A DNA stretch of 26,467 nt from DASVSE01 sp036399715 (GTDB lineage Bacteria; Bacteroidota; Rhodothermia; Rhodothermales; Rubricoccaceae), in the NCBI GenBank assembly GCA_036399715.1, contig DASWMO010000106.1:1-26467 (forward strand). Reading direction: 5' to 3'. A program made the translations under genes and the position numbers. The notes below the pieces were generated by a model, which had not been told where the DNA came from, ran no database searches, and was given only the letters and a program-made list of their open reading frames with translations. Numbering within the stretch: the stretch's first letter is position 1; the number at the start of each line of letters is the position of its first letter. This document shows positions 7,181 through 14,836 of this stretch, piece after piece.

Positions 7181-7888
7181 GTGCCCGACCCCGTCCTCGC
7201 CGCCCACGACCTCACCAAGACGTTCGCCTCGGGCGGGCGCGCGCTGACCGTCCTCGACGGCGTCTCGTTCTCGGTCGAGCCCGGCGCGACGTGCGCCATC
7301 GTCGGCCCCTCGGGCTCGGGCAAGACGACGCTGCTCGGCCTCTGCGCAGGCCTCGACCGCCCGACGCGCGGGACGGTGACGCTGGACGGCGTGCCCCTCG
7401 GGCCGCTGAGCGAGGACGAGCGGGCCGCGCTCCGCGCCCGCTCGGTCGGCTTCGTGTTCCAGAACTTCCGCCTGCTGCCCTCGCTCACGGCGCGCGAAAA
7501 CGTCGCGCTCCCGCTCGACCTCCGCGGCGACGCCGGCGCGCGCGAGGCTGCCGAGGCGCTTCTCGCCCGCGTCGGCCTCGCCGACCGTGCGGGCCACTAC
7601 CCGACGCAGCTCTCGGGCGGCGAGCAGCAGCGCGTCGCCCTCGCCCGCGCCTTCGCCGGCCGCCCGCGCCTCCTCTTCGCCGACGAGCCGACGGGCAACC
7701 TCGACGCCGAGACCGGCGCGACGGTCGAGTCGCTCCTGTTCGAGCTCAACCGCGAAGCGGGGACGGCGCTCGTCGTCGTCACCCACGACCCCGAACTCGC
7801 CGCCCGCTGCGGGCAAACGGTCCGCATGCGCGGTGGGCGCGTCGTCGCAGACACGTCGGCGGCCGAGGCGGCCTCTCCCCTGCTCTAA
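7181..7888 (+). CDS. ybbA: ABC transporter ATP-binding protein, YbbA/LolD-like
   Basis: This 235-aa ATPase of the MacB/LolD class has Walker A GPSGSGKTT (42-50), Q-loop Gln94 in FVFQNFRLLP, signature LSGGEQQR (144-151), Walker B LLFADE (164-169) with DEPTGNLD, and the switch His202 in VVTHD. It powers the FtsX-like permease encoded next. The GTG at 7181 is chosen because it starts the family N-terminus (PDPVLAAHDLTKTF); the open frame further upstream is basic shadow sequence. Its TAA overlaps the permease ATG by one base (TAATG), indicating translational coupling. It is divergent from the tesA-like gene; 7032-7180 must hold both promoters, though I see no clear -7 element there. Confidence 0.92.
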   Translation: MPDPVLAAHDLTKTFASGGRALTVLDGVSFSVEPGATCAIVGPSGSGKTTLLGLCAGLDRPTRGTVTLDGVPLGPLSEDERAALRARSVGFVFQNFRLLPSLTARENVALPLDLRGDAGAREAAEALLARVGLADRAGHYPTQLSGGEQQRVALARAFAGRPRLLFADEPTGNLDAETGATVESLLFELNREAGTALVVVTHDPELAARCGQTVRMRGGRVVADTSAAEAASPLL

Positions 7889-10473
7889 TGCCGTTTCTAA
7901 CGACGCTCGCGTGGCGCGACAGCCGCGGCGCCCGCAGCCGTCTCGTCCTGTACGTCTCGGCGATGGCGCTCGGCGTGGCGGCGCTCGTCGCGATCCGCTC
8001 GTTCGGCGTCAACCTCGAACGGGCCGTCGACGAGCAGGCGCGCGACGTGTTCGGGTCCGACCTGCAGGTCCGCCGCAGCGCGCCCTTCACAGCGGCCAAC
8101 GAGGCGCTCCTCGACTCGCTCACCCGCCAGACGCGTTCGGTCGTGCTGCGCGAGGCGACGTTCCCGTCGATGGCGCGCTTTCCGGCGGCCGGCGGCGGCG
8201 AGGGCCGCGCGCGCCTCGGCCAGGTCCGCGCCCTCGACGGCCCCTTCCCGCTCTACGGCGAGGCGACGACGACGCCCGAAGACGCCTTCGAGCGCTTCCA
8301 GGAATCCGGCGGTGCGCTCGTCGACGCGACGCTGATGCTCCAGATGGACGCAGACATTGGCGACTCGGTCCAGGTCGGCGGCCGCAGCTACGCCATCGTC
8401 GGCCGCGTGGACGGCGTGCCGGGCCAGACCGACGTCGCCGCACTCGTCGGGCCGCGCGTCTACGTTCCCCTCGCGGATCTGGACTCGACGCTGCTCGGCT
8501 TCGGCAGCCGGGCGCGCTTTATCGCCGCACTGCGCTTCCCGGGTGACGCCGGGCCGGAGGCGACCGCAGCGACACTAGCGTCCGTCGTGCCGCGACTCGA
8601 CCGCGCGGATCTGCGCTACGACACCGCCGGCGAGGACCAGGAGCAGATCAACGAGGCGTCGGGCTACCTCACGCGGTTTCTGTCGCTCGTCGGGTTCGTG
8701 GCGCTCCTGCTCGGCGGCGTCGGCGTCGCGTCGAGCATCAGCGTGTACGTGAGCGAGAAGGCGGAAACCGTTGCGACGCTTCGATGCCTCGGACTGTCGT
8801 CCCGGCGGGTTCTGGCCGTGTACGCCATGCAGGCCGTCGCGCTCGGCCTCGTCGGGGCCGCCGTCGGTGCCGTCCTCGGCGTCGGCGTGCAGCGGTTGTT
8901 GCCGCTCGTGCTCGCAGGCTTTCTGCCCGTGACGGTCTCGAACGATATCGTGCCGCGCGCCCTCGTCGAAGGCGTCGGCGTGGGCCTCGTGGCGTCTGTG
9001 CTGTTCGCGATGTGGCCGCTCGCGGGCGTCCGTCGCGTGCCGCCGCTGCGCGCGATCCGCGCCGACGCCGAGGCGCGCGGGCTCGACGTTCTGCAGCTGG
9101 GCGTCGGGCTCCTGCTCGTCGTGGCCGTCTCGGGCTTCGCCTTCCTCCAGACGCGCGACCTGCGCGCCACGGCGGGGTTCGTCGGCGGAACGGCGGCCGT
9201 GTTCGCCCTTCTGGCGCTGGCGTCGGTCGGGATCCGGGCCCTCGTGCGGCGGCTCGCGCCGCGCGGACTCCCGTGGGCGTGGCGGCAGGGCCTCGCCAAC
9301 CTCCACGCGCCGGGCAACCAGACGCTCGTGCTGACGGTCACGCTCGGCCTCGGCGTGTTTCTCGTGCTCGCGCTCGCACTCGTCCAGACGTCCGTGCTGT
9401 CGCGCATCGCTCTCCCCGGCTCGGGCGGCGCATCGGGCCCCGACGTCGTCCTGTTCGACGTCCAGCCGGACCAGCGCGACAGCCTCCGCGCGCTCGTGAG
9501 GGGCCAGGGCCTGGCGGTCCTCGGCGAGGTCCCAATCGTCCAGATGCGCATCGCGGCGCTCGACGGCGTCCGTACGGACTCGCTCCTCGCCGACTCGTCG
9601 GCGACGTCGACCGGGCGCCCCGACGACCGCACGGCGGGCCCACCGCGGTGGGCGCTCGCCCGCGAATACCGCTCAACCTACCGCTCGGCGCTCGTCCCGA
9701 CGGAGACCGTGATGGAGGGCCGATTCGAGGGCACGGTCGACGCCGCCGCGGCGGTCGTGCCCGTCTCGATGGAGGCCGACCTCGCGGCCGACCTCGGCGT
9801 CGGCGTCGGGAGCGCCGTCACGTGGGACGTCGGCGGAGTCGAGATCGAGACGCGCGTGACGAGCCTGCGGAAGGTCGACTGGGCGCAGGTGCAGCCCAAC
9901 TTTTTCGTCGTCTTCCCCGCCGGCCCGCTCGATGCAGCCCCGCAGACGTCGATCCTGCTCACGCGCGCGGGCAGTTCGGAGGCGTCGGCCCGGCTCCAGA
10001 GCGCGGTCGTGGACACGTTCCCGAACGTCTCGGCGGTCGACGTGCGCCTCGTGCTCGAACTGCTTGACGGCGTGCTCGGGCGCGTCGCGGACGTGCTCCG
10101 GTTCATGGCGCTCTTCGCCGTCATCACGGGCCTCGTCGTGCTGGCCGGGGCGGTCCGCGTGGCGCTCGCGCAGCGGACGCGCGAGGCGGTTCTGCTGCGC
10201 ACGATGGGCGCGAGCCGCGCGCAGGTACGCCGGACACTCGTCGCCGAGTACGCGCTTCTCGGCGCGCTCGGGGCGCTGACCGGCGGCGCCCTCGCCGTCG
10301 GTGGGGCGTGGGCGCTGGCGCGGTTCGCCTTCGACATCCCGTTCGTCCTCGACCCGTCGTGGCTGCTCGTCGCGCTCGTCGCCGTGCCCGCGATGACGGC
10401 CGCCGTCGGGCTCGCCGGCAGCCGCGCCGCCCTCTCCCGCCCCCCGCTCGACGTGCTCCGCGCCGAAGAGTAG
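7888..10473 (+). CDS. ybbP: FtsX-like ABC permease, YbbP family
   Basis: This 861-aa inner-membrane protein has an N-terminal membrane segment (about 17-37) and a large periplasmic domain (about 40-260). A first FtsX-like bundle starts near 263, followed by further membrane segments to about 500. A second periplasmic domain covers about 500-735, and a second FtsX bundle (about 738-855) has the typical QRTREAVLLRTMGASRAQVRR coupling loop split across the membrane. The double-FtsX layout and size fit YbbP (DUF214-type) rather than LolC/E or MacB. The YbbA-YbbP pair is thought to be a mechanotransmission or lipid/lipoprotein-handling complex, with the neighbouring TesA as a possible partner; the substrate is not established. 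The start ATG overlaps the ybbA stop. Confidence 0.9.
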   Translation: MPFLTTLAWRDSRGARSRLVLYVSAMALGVAALVAIRSFGVNLERAVDEQARDVFGSDLQVRRSAPFTAANEALLDSLTRQTRSVVLREATFPSMARFPAAGGGEGRARLGQVRALDGPFPLYGEATTTPEDAFERFQESGGALVDATLMLQMDADIGDSVQVGGRSYAIVGRVDGVPGQTDVAALVGPRVYVPLADLDSTLLGFGSRARFIAALRFPGDAGPEATAATLASVVPRLDRADLRYDTAGEDQEQINEASGYLTRFLSLVGFVALLLGGVGVASSISVYVSEKAETVATLRCLGLSSRRVLAVYAMQAVALGLVGAAVGAVLGVGVQRLLPLVLAGFLPVTVSNDIVPRALVEGVGVGLVASVLFAMWPLAGVRRVPPLRAIRADAEARGLDVLQLGVGLLLVVAVSGFAFLQTRDLRATAGFVGGTAAVFALLALASVGIRALVRRLAPRGLPWAWRQGLANLHAPGNQTLVLTVTLGLGVFLVLALALVQTSVLSRIALPGSGGASGPDVVLFDVQPDQRDSLRALVRGQGLAVLGEVPIVQMRIAALDGVRTDSLLADSSATSTGRPDDRTAGPPRWALAREYRSTYRSALVPTETVMEGRFEGTVDAAAAVVPVSMEADLAADLGVGVGSAVTWDVGGVEIETRVTSLRKVDWAQVQPNFFVVFPAGPLDAAPQTSILLTRAGSSEASARLQSAVVDTFPNVSAVDVRLVLELLDGVLGRVADVLRFMALFAVITGLVVLAGAVRVALAQRTREAVLLRTMGASRAQVRRTLVAEYALLGALGALTGGALAVGGAWALARFAFDIPFVLDPSWLLVALVAVPAMTAAVGLAGSRAALSRPPLDVLRAEE

Positions 10474-10508
10474 CCGCGCTGACGGGAGAAGACGCGGCGG
10501 AAGCGGAG

Positions 10509-10530
10509 GCCCGGCACGAGCACGCCGGGC
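10509..10530 (+). terminator. GC hairpin downstream of the ybbP-like gene
   Basis: GCCCGGC (10509-10515) pairs with GCCGGGC (10524-10530) around an 8-nt loop. It lies between the ybbP stop and the next promoter element. It lacks a T tract, so as a terminator it is weak. Confidence 0.3.
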
Positions 10531-10538
10531 GGGGCGCC

Positions 10539-10546
10539 TAGCTTGG
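10539..10546 (+). promoter_or_regulatory. Putative -7 promoter element of the malic enzyme gene
   Basis: TAGCTTGG resembles TAnnTTTG and ends 26 nt before the ATG at 10573. A TTG overlapping it at 10543 would be an alternative in-frame start; the promoter position argues against that start and for the ATG. Confidence 0.5.
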
Positions 10547-10572
10547 CGCTCCCCCCGCCCCGCCCGACGCCG

Positions 10573-11889
10573 ATGGCCCCCGCCCGCCCCTCGATTCCCG
10601 ACTTAGACGTCGTCCTGACGGTCCGCAGCCCGCAGCGGCCGGGCATGATCGGCCGCTTCCTGACGGTCCTCGGCGACCGCGGCGCGCTCGTCGGCGACAT
10701 CGAGACGGTCTTCGTCGGCCGCGACCACTTCCAGCGGGCCATCGGGATCACGGTCTACGACGAGGACCACCTCGCCGAACTGCTCACGGCCGTCGCCGAC
10801 GAGACCGAGAGCGAGGTCACGGACGTCAAGGACGTCGTCTTCGAGCGGCATATCGGGGGCAAGATCCGCTCGGGCCGCACGACCGAGGTCGAACGCCTCG
10901 AAGACCTCCGGACGCTCTACACGCCGGGCGTCGCGCGCGTCTGCCGCGCCATCGAGCGCGACCCGGCGCTGGCGCGGCGCTACACGGCCATCGGGCAAAC
11001 CGTTGGTGTGTTCACGAACGGCACGCGCGTGCTTGGCCTCGGCGACATCGGCCCGCTCGCGTCGCTCCCGGTGATGGAGGGCAAGGCCGTCCTCTACGAC
11101 CGCTTTGTCGGCCTCTCGGCCATCCCGATCCTCGTCGACACCAAGGACCCGCAGGAGTTCGTGGACACGGTTTGCCGCGTCGCGCCGACGTTCGGCGGCA
11201 TCCACCTAGAAGACATCCGCACGCCGGACTGCTTCTGGATCGAGGACGAGCTCGTCCGGCGCCTCCCGCAGCCAGTCATGCACGACGACCAGCACGGCAC
11301 GGCGACGGTTCTGCTCGCGGCCGTCCTGTCGGCCCTGCGGCATGTCGGGCAGCCGGACCGCCGGGACCTGCTGTGCGTCCAGATCGGGCTCGGCGCGGCC
11401 GGGCTGGCGATTGCGAGCCTGCTCATGCACGCCGGCTTCCCCGTCGTCGGCGTGGACCCGTCGGCCGAGGCGCGCGAGCGCCTGGAGCGCCGCGGCGGGC
11501 GCACGTCCCCAGACCTCGTAGAGTCCGCGCTCTCGGCCGACATCCTCATCGCGACGACGGGCGTCGTCGGGCTCGTCACGCCGGCCATGATCCGGCCGCG
11601 CCAGATTGTGCTCGCGCTCTCGAACCCGACGCCCGAGATCACCCCCGAGGAGGCCCTCGCCGCCGGCGCCATCTTCGCCGCCGACGGCCGCTCGGTCAAC
11701 AACGCGCTCGCGTTCCCGGGACTGTTCAAAGCCGCGCTCGACGTCGGGGCGCCAGCGATCACCTCGGCGATGAAGGTGGCGGCGGCCGAGGCCATCTCGC
11801 GGCTCGCGCCGCCGGGCGAGCTCGTCCCGAGCCCGTTCCACCCCGCCGTCCACACAGACGTGATTGAGGCAGTTCGCAAGGCAGCCTGA
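10573..11889 (+). CDS. NAD(P)-dependent malic enzyme with N-terminal ACT domain
   Basis: This 438-aa protein decarboxylates malate to pyruvate. An ACT regulatory domain (about 10-90, from DVVLTVRSPQRPGMIGRFLT) precedes the malic catalytic domain (about 105-235) and the NAD-binding domain (about 240-420). Catalytic residues are visible: Tyr116 in LYTPGVA, Lys171 in MEGKAVLYD, Glu213-Asp214 in GGIHLEDI and the acidic pair in VMHDDQHGTATV. The dinucleotide fold has GLGAAG (272-277), and SNPTPEITPEEALAAGA follows. ACT domains usually bind amino acids, suggesting allosteric control. The cofactor (NAD or NADP) cannot be settled by eye. This is the short bacterial form without a phosphotransacetylase-like tail. 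It appears to be monocistronic, with its own promoter element. Confidence 0.92.
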   Translation: MAPARPSIPDLDVVLTVRSPQRPGMIGRFLTVLGDRGALVGDIETVFVGRDHFQRAIGITVYDEDHLAELLTAVADETESEVTDVKDVVFERHIGGKIRSGRTTEVERLEDLRTLYTPGVARVCRAIERDPALARRYTAIGQTVGVFTNGTRVLGLGDIGPLASLPVMEGKAVLYDRFVGLSAIPILVDTKDPQEFVDTVCRVAPTFGGIHLEDIRTPDCFWIEDELVRRLPQPVMHDDQHGTATVLLAAVLSALRHVGQPDRRDLLCVQIGLGAAGLAIASLLMHAGFPVVGVDPSAEARERLERRGGRTSPDLVESALSADILIATTGVVGLVTPAMIRPRQIVLALSNPTPEITPEEALAAGAIFAADGRSVNNALAFPGLFKAALDVGAPAITSAMKVAAAEAISRLAPPGELVPSPFHPAVHTDVIEAVRKAA

Positions 11890-11916
11890 CGCCTTGGCAA
11901 GGAAGTGTTCGGCCTA

Positions 11917-11938
11917 ATGCAATAACGGAATATTGCAT
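11917..11938. repeat. AT-rich perfect inverted repeat after the malic enzyme gene
   Basis: ATGCAATA (11917-11924) and TATTGCAT (11931-11938) form a perfect 8-bp stem with a 6-nt loop (ACGGAA). An outer GGAAG (11901-11905) and CTTCC (11940-11944) can extend it. It lies in the 107-bp gap between the malic enzyme gene and the tRNA. It could be a terminator, although no T tract follows, or a protein-binding palindrome. Confidence 0.5.
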
Positions 11939-11956
11939 GCTTCCCCAAACCTTGGA

Positions 11957-11988
11957 TTGGCCGCCCGCGCCCCGGGGCGCTATCCTCC
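11957..11988 (+). promoter_or_regulatory. Putative promoter of tRNA-Met
   Basis: A TTGG at 11957 (-33-like) and TATCCTCC at 11981-11988 (-7-like, TAnn with a weak second half) are separated by about 20 nt, which fits the Bacteroidota promoter spacing. The element ends 8 nt before the mature tRNA 5' end, so the 5' leader would be very short. Confidence 0.4.
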
Positions 11989-11996
11989 CCACCCGC

Positions 11997-12070
11997 GGCG
12001 CGGTAGCTCAGCTGGTTAGAGCGTGGGATTCATAACCCCAAGGTCGGGAGTTCAAGTCTCCCCCGCGCCA
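11997..12070 (+). tRNA. tRNA-Met, anticodon CAT (elongator type)
   Basis: The cloverleaf folds by eye. The acceptor is GGCGCGG (11997-12003) with CCGCGCC (12063-12069) and discriminator A12070. The D arm is GCTC/GAGC. The anticodon loop TTCATAA has CAT at 12031-12033. The variable region AGGTC is followed by the T arm GGGAG/CTCCC with loop TTCAAGT. The anticodon stem TGGGA/CCCCA leaves an A-C mismatch next to the loop. The first acceptor pair is G-C and the three G-C pairs do not sit against the loop, so it is not an initiator. It could in principle be a lysidine-modified tRNA-Ile2 (CAT), but elongator Met is more likely. CCA is not encoded. Confidence 0.93.
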
Positions 12071-12077
12071 CACGCCC

Positions 12078-12111
12078 GACGCGCGCCCCGGATGTCCCGG
12101 CGGCGCGCGTC
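12078..12111 (+). terminator. Hairpin terminator downstream of tRNA-Met
   Basis: GACGCGCGCC (12078-12087) pairs perfectly with GGCGCGCGTC (12102-12111). An inner CCGG/CCGG pair extends the stem past one bulged C, leaving a 5-nt loop. Only TCCGTTT follows, so the T tract is weak, but the position 8 nt after the tRNA and the very stable stem fit a terminator. Confidence 0.6.
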
Positions 12112-12140
12112 TCCGTTTCGGCCGGCAGACCGCCCCGCGC

Positions 12141-13370
12141 ATGCGCATCCTCTCGAACGACTTCGGCGGCTACCCGTACCCGGTCCAGCTCGCCCGCGAG
12201 CTCGCCCGGCGCGGCCACGACGTGCTCCACACGCACTGCACGTCGCTCACGACGACGCCCGGCGGCGCGACGGCCCCTCGCGCGGACGACCCGGCGGGGT
12301 TCGAGACGCGCGGACTCACCCTCGCCCGGCCCCTCGAGAAGTACAACTTTGGCCGGCGCTTTCTCCAAGAGCGCGAGTACGGCCGCCTCGTCGCCCAGGC
12401 CGCCCGCAGCTTCCGGCCCGACGTCGTCCTCTCGGCCAACACGCCGCTCGACGCTCAGAACATGCTCCTGCGCGAGACGCGTACGCTCGGCGCCGGCTTC
12501 GTCTTTTGGCTCCAGGACATTATCGGCATCGCGGCCGAGCGCCTGCTCCGCGGCAAGATCCCCGTCGTCGGGGCGCTCGTCGGGCAGCACTACGTCCGGA
12601 TGGAGGCCCGGATGCTGCGCGAGTCGGACCACGTCGTCAACATCACGGACGACTTCGCGCCGATCCTCGCGGGCTGGGGCGTGCGCGCGGACCGCATGAC
12701 GACCGTCGAGAACTGGGCGCCCGTCGAGGAGCTGCCGCTCGGGGATCCCAGCAGCGCATGGGCCCGCGAGACGGGCCTCGACCGCGACCTCGTCTTCCTC
12801 TACGCCGGCACCCTCGCGCTGAAGCACAACCCGGACCTGCTGCTGAACCTCGCCGTCCAGACCCGAGACCGACGCGTCGACGGCCGAGCGGTCCGCGTCG
12901 TCGTCCTCTCGCAGGGGCCGGGGGCGGACTACCTCCGCGAGCAGGCGGCCGCGCGCGGGCTGGCCAACCTCGATGTGCGGGGCTTCAAGCCGTTCTCCGA
13001 GATGCCCGAGGCCATGGCCGCGGCCGACGTGCTCGTCGCGGTCCTCGAACCCGACGCCGGAGTCTTCTCGGTCCCCTCGAAGGTGCTCGCGTACCTCTGC
13101 GGCGGCCGGCCGGTCCTGCTCGCCGTGCCGACCGAGAACCTCGCCGCCCGCATCGTCGCGCGCGAAGGGGCAGGGTTTGTCGTCCCGCCCGATGACGCCG
13201 CGGGCTTCCTCGAATCCGCCGAGGCGCTACTCGCCCGGAGCGATCTTCGGGACGAGATGGGGCGTGCGGCCCGCACCTACGCCGAGACCGCGTTCCCCAT
13301 CACCGCCATCGCCGACCGCATGGAGCGCGTCCTCACCGACGCCCGCCGCGGCGCCCACCCCGCCCGCTAA
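12141..13370 (+). CDS. GT4-type glycosyltransferase (WcaI/WbuB-like)
   Basis: This 409-aa GT-B fold protein has an N-terminal acceptor domain beginning MRILSNDFGGYPYPVQLARELARRGHDV, the pattern of WcaI/WbuB-type enzymes (a Gly-rich N-terminal loop and PDVVLSANTPLDAQ at about 95-108). The C-terminal nucleotide-sugar domain holds FLYAGTLALKHNPDLLL (about 217-233), ADVLVAVLEPDAG (about 295-307) and VPSKVLAYLCGGRPVL (about 311-326). No signal peptide is seen; it probably acts at the cytoplasmic membrane face, adding a sugar to a lipid-linked glycan. Donor and acceptor are unknown. It is followed 9 nt later by an SDR sugar-nucleotide epimerase, so the pair may make and transfer a rare sugar for surface polysaccharide. 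No SD is visible before the ATG. Confidence 0.85.
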   Translation: MRILSNDFGGYPYPVQLARELARRGHDVLHTHCTSLTTTPGGATAPRADDPAGFETRGLTLARPLEKYNFGRRFLQEREYGRLVAQAARSFRPDVVLSANTPLDAQNMLLRETRTLGAGFVFWLQDIIGIAAERLLRGKIPVVGALVGQHYVRMEARMLRESDHVVNITDDFAPILAGWGVRADRMTTVENWAPVEELPLGDPSSAWARETGLDRDLVFLYAGTLALKHNPDLLLNLAVQTRDRRVDGRAVRVVVLSQGPGADYLREQAAARGLANLDVRGFKPFSEMPEAMAAADVLVAVLEPDAGVFSVPSKVLAYLCGGRPVLLAVPTENLAARIVAREGAGFVVPPDDAAGFLESAEALLARSDLRDEMGRAARTYAETAFPITAIADRMERVLTDARRGAHPAR

Positions 13371-13379
13371 CCCGCCCTC

Positions 13380-14450
13380 ATGGCAGACCGCACGCTCCTC
13401 GTCACCGGCTCGTCCGGCCTCATCGGCTCGGCCGTGACCGAGCACTTTATCGACGCCGGCTGGACCGTCCACGGCCTCGACAACAACCAGCGCGCCGTCT
13501 TTTTCGGCCCCGAGGGCGATACGCGCTGGAACCAGCAGCGTCTGGAGCAAACCCACATCGGCGCCTTCCGGCACCACGAGCTCGACGTCCGCGACCGCGA
13601 CGGCGTCCTCGCGCTCGTCGCCGAGGTCCGCCCCGACGCCGTCGTGCACGCCGCGGCCCAGCCCTCGCACGACCGCGCGGCCGCTATCCCGTTCGACGAC
13701 TTCGACACGAATGCCGTCGGGACGCTCAACCTGCTCGAAGCCGTCCGCCGGGCCGCGCCCGACGCGCCGTTCGCGCACCTCAGCACGAACAAGGTCTACG
13801 GCGACGCGCCCAACGAGATCGCCCTCGACGAACTCGAGACGCGCTACGACTACGCCGACCCGGCCTTCTCGGATGGCATCCCCGAGACGTTCCGCATCGA
13901 CCAGTCCAAGCACTCGCTCTTCGGCGCCTCCAAGGTCGCGGCCGACGTGATGGTGCAGGAGTACGGCCGCTACTTCGGCCTCCCGACGTGCGCCCTTCGC
14001 GGCGGCTGCCTCACGGGCCCGGCGCACTCGGGCGTCGAGTTGCACGGCTTTCTGAGCTACCTCATCCGATGCAACGTGACCGAGCGGCCGTACACGGTCT
14101 ACGGGTACAAGGGCAAGCAGGTCCGCGACAACATCCACTCGGGCGACGTCGCGCGCTTTATCGAGCGGTTTATCGAGGCCCCGCGCGCAGGCGAGGTCTA
14201 CAACCTCGGCGGAGGCCGCGACAACTCGGTCTCGATGACCGAGGCCTTCGCCCGCGCCGAGGCGCTCTCAGGCAAGCCGATGAAGGCGACGTACACCGAC
14301 GAGAACCGCTCGGGCGACCACATCTGCTACATCTCGGACCTCTCGAAGGCGCGCGCGCACTACCCCGGCTGGGACATCACGGTCGGGCTGGACCAGGTTT
14401 TCGACGAGATCTACGGTGCCTGGGCCGAGCGCCTCGACGCCGTCCGCTAG
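13380..14450 (+). CDS. NAD-dependent epimerase/dehydratase, CDP-paratose 2-epimerase-like SDR
   Basis: This 356-aa extended SDR has a Rossmann NAD site GSSGLIGS (10-17) and the subfamily blocks HLSTNKVYGDAPN (133-145), KHSLFGASKVAADVMVQEYG (178-197), RGGCLTGPAHSGVELHGFLS and YGYKGKQVRDNIHSGDVARF. The STNKVYGD and GKQVRD blocks match tyvelose (CDP-paratose 2-) epimerase, which converts CDP-paratose to CDP-tyvelose. The canonical SDR YxxxK is FxxxK here (Phe181, Lys185). Related bacterial proteins, as I remember them, also carry HSLFGASK, so the true substrate may differ from CDP-paratose. It is probably in an operon with the preceding glycosyltransferase and converges on the DUF3140 gene. Confidence 0.85.
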   Translation: MADRTLLVTGSSGLIGSAVTEHFIDAGWTVHGLDNNQRAVFFGPEGDTRWNQQRLEQTHIGAFRHHELDVRDRDGVLALVAEVRPDAVVHAAAQPSHDRAAAIPFDDFDTNAVGTLNLLEAVRRAAPDAPFAHLSTNKVYGDAPNEIALDELETRYDYADPAFSDGIPETFRIDQSKHSLFGASKVAADVMVQEYGRYFGLPTCALRGGCLTGPAHSGVELHGFLSYLIRCNVTERPYTVYGYKGKQVRDNIHSGDVARFIERFIEAPRAGEVYNLGGGRDNSVSMTEAFARAEALSGKPMKATYTDENRSGDHICYISDLSKARAHYPGWDITVGLDQVFDEIYGAWAERLDAVR

Positions 14451-14466
14451 CGCGTGCCGCGCGCTA
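14448..14466. terminator. Hairpin spanning the two convergent stop codons
   Basis: TAGCGCG (14448-14454) pairs perfectly with CGCGCTA (14460-14466) around TGCCG. The TAG of the epimerase gene and the TAG (as CTA) of the opposing gene are the outermost base pairs. A T tract is lacking; it may serve as a compact bidirectional terminator. Confidence 0.35.
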
Positions 14467-14811
14467 TTCGTTCTTGAGCGGGTCGTGGCCCCAGTTCATG
14501 AGCGAGTAGCGCCACGGCGTCTCGGTGATGTCGCCACCCGGATGCTGCGCGAGGTGCCGGTGGACGTAGCCCGCGACGGTCGCCATGTGCGCCACGTCGT
14601 CGGCCGTGATCTGGTCCTTCTTCTTGCGCCGGATCTCGACGATGCGCCGCCCCGAGGCGTGCCCGACGGATTCGCCGCCGTCGTCCTTCTGGCCCACGGC
14701 CTGCGAGTCGTCCGTTGCGAGCCAGCGCTCGATTTCGGCCGGGGCCATGTTGACGGCCTCGCGGAAGTCGTCATAGGTCTGCTGCTGCTCGTCAGTCCAG
14801 TCGATCGCCAT
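14464..14811 (-). CDS. DUF3140 family protein
   Basis: This 115-aa soluble protein matches the DUF3140 pattern: YDDFREAVNMAPAEIERWLATDDSQAVG near the start, then GESVGHASGRRIVEIRRKKKDQIT, HMATVAGYVHRHLAQHPGGD and the terminal WRYSLMNWGHDPLK. The function of the family is unknown. The basic, helix-rich sequence without membrane or signal segments suggests a cytoplasmic or nucleic-acid-associated protein; that is inference only. The ATG at 14811 gives the family length; the longer open frame upstream overlaps the yigZ gene and is basic shadow sequence. It lies 25 nt downstream of yigZ on the same strand, so the two are probably cotranscribed. Confidence 0.85.
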   Translation of the reverse strand: MAIDWTDEQQQTYDDFREAVNMAPAEIERWLATDDSQAVGQKDDGGESVGHASGRRIVEIRRKKKDQITADDVAHMATVAGYVHRHLAQHPGGDITETPWRYSLMNWGHDPLKNE

Positions 14812-14836
14812 CGGATCCGGGTCGGGTGAGCGCGGG

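Noticed and set aside
7090..7887. In-frame upstream extension of YbbP covering the ybbA gene
   Set aside because: It is a frame-shifted shadow of ybbA, which has all ABC motifs; YbbP starts at the overlapping ATG 7888.
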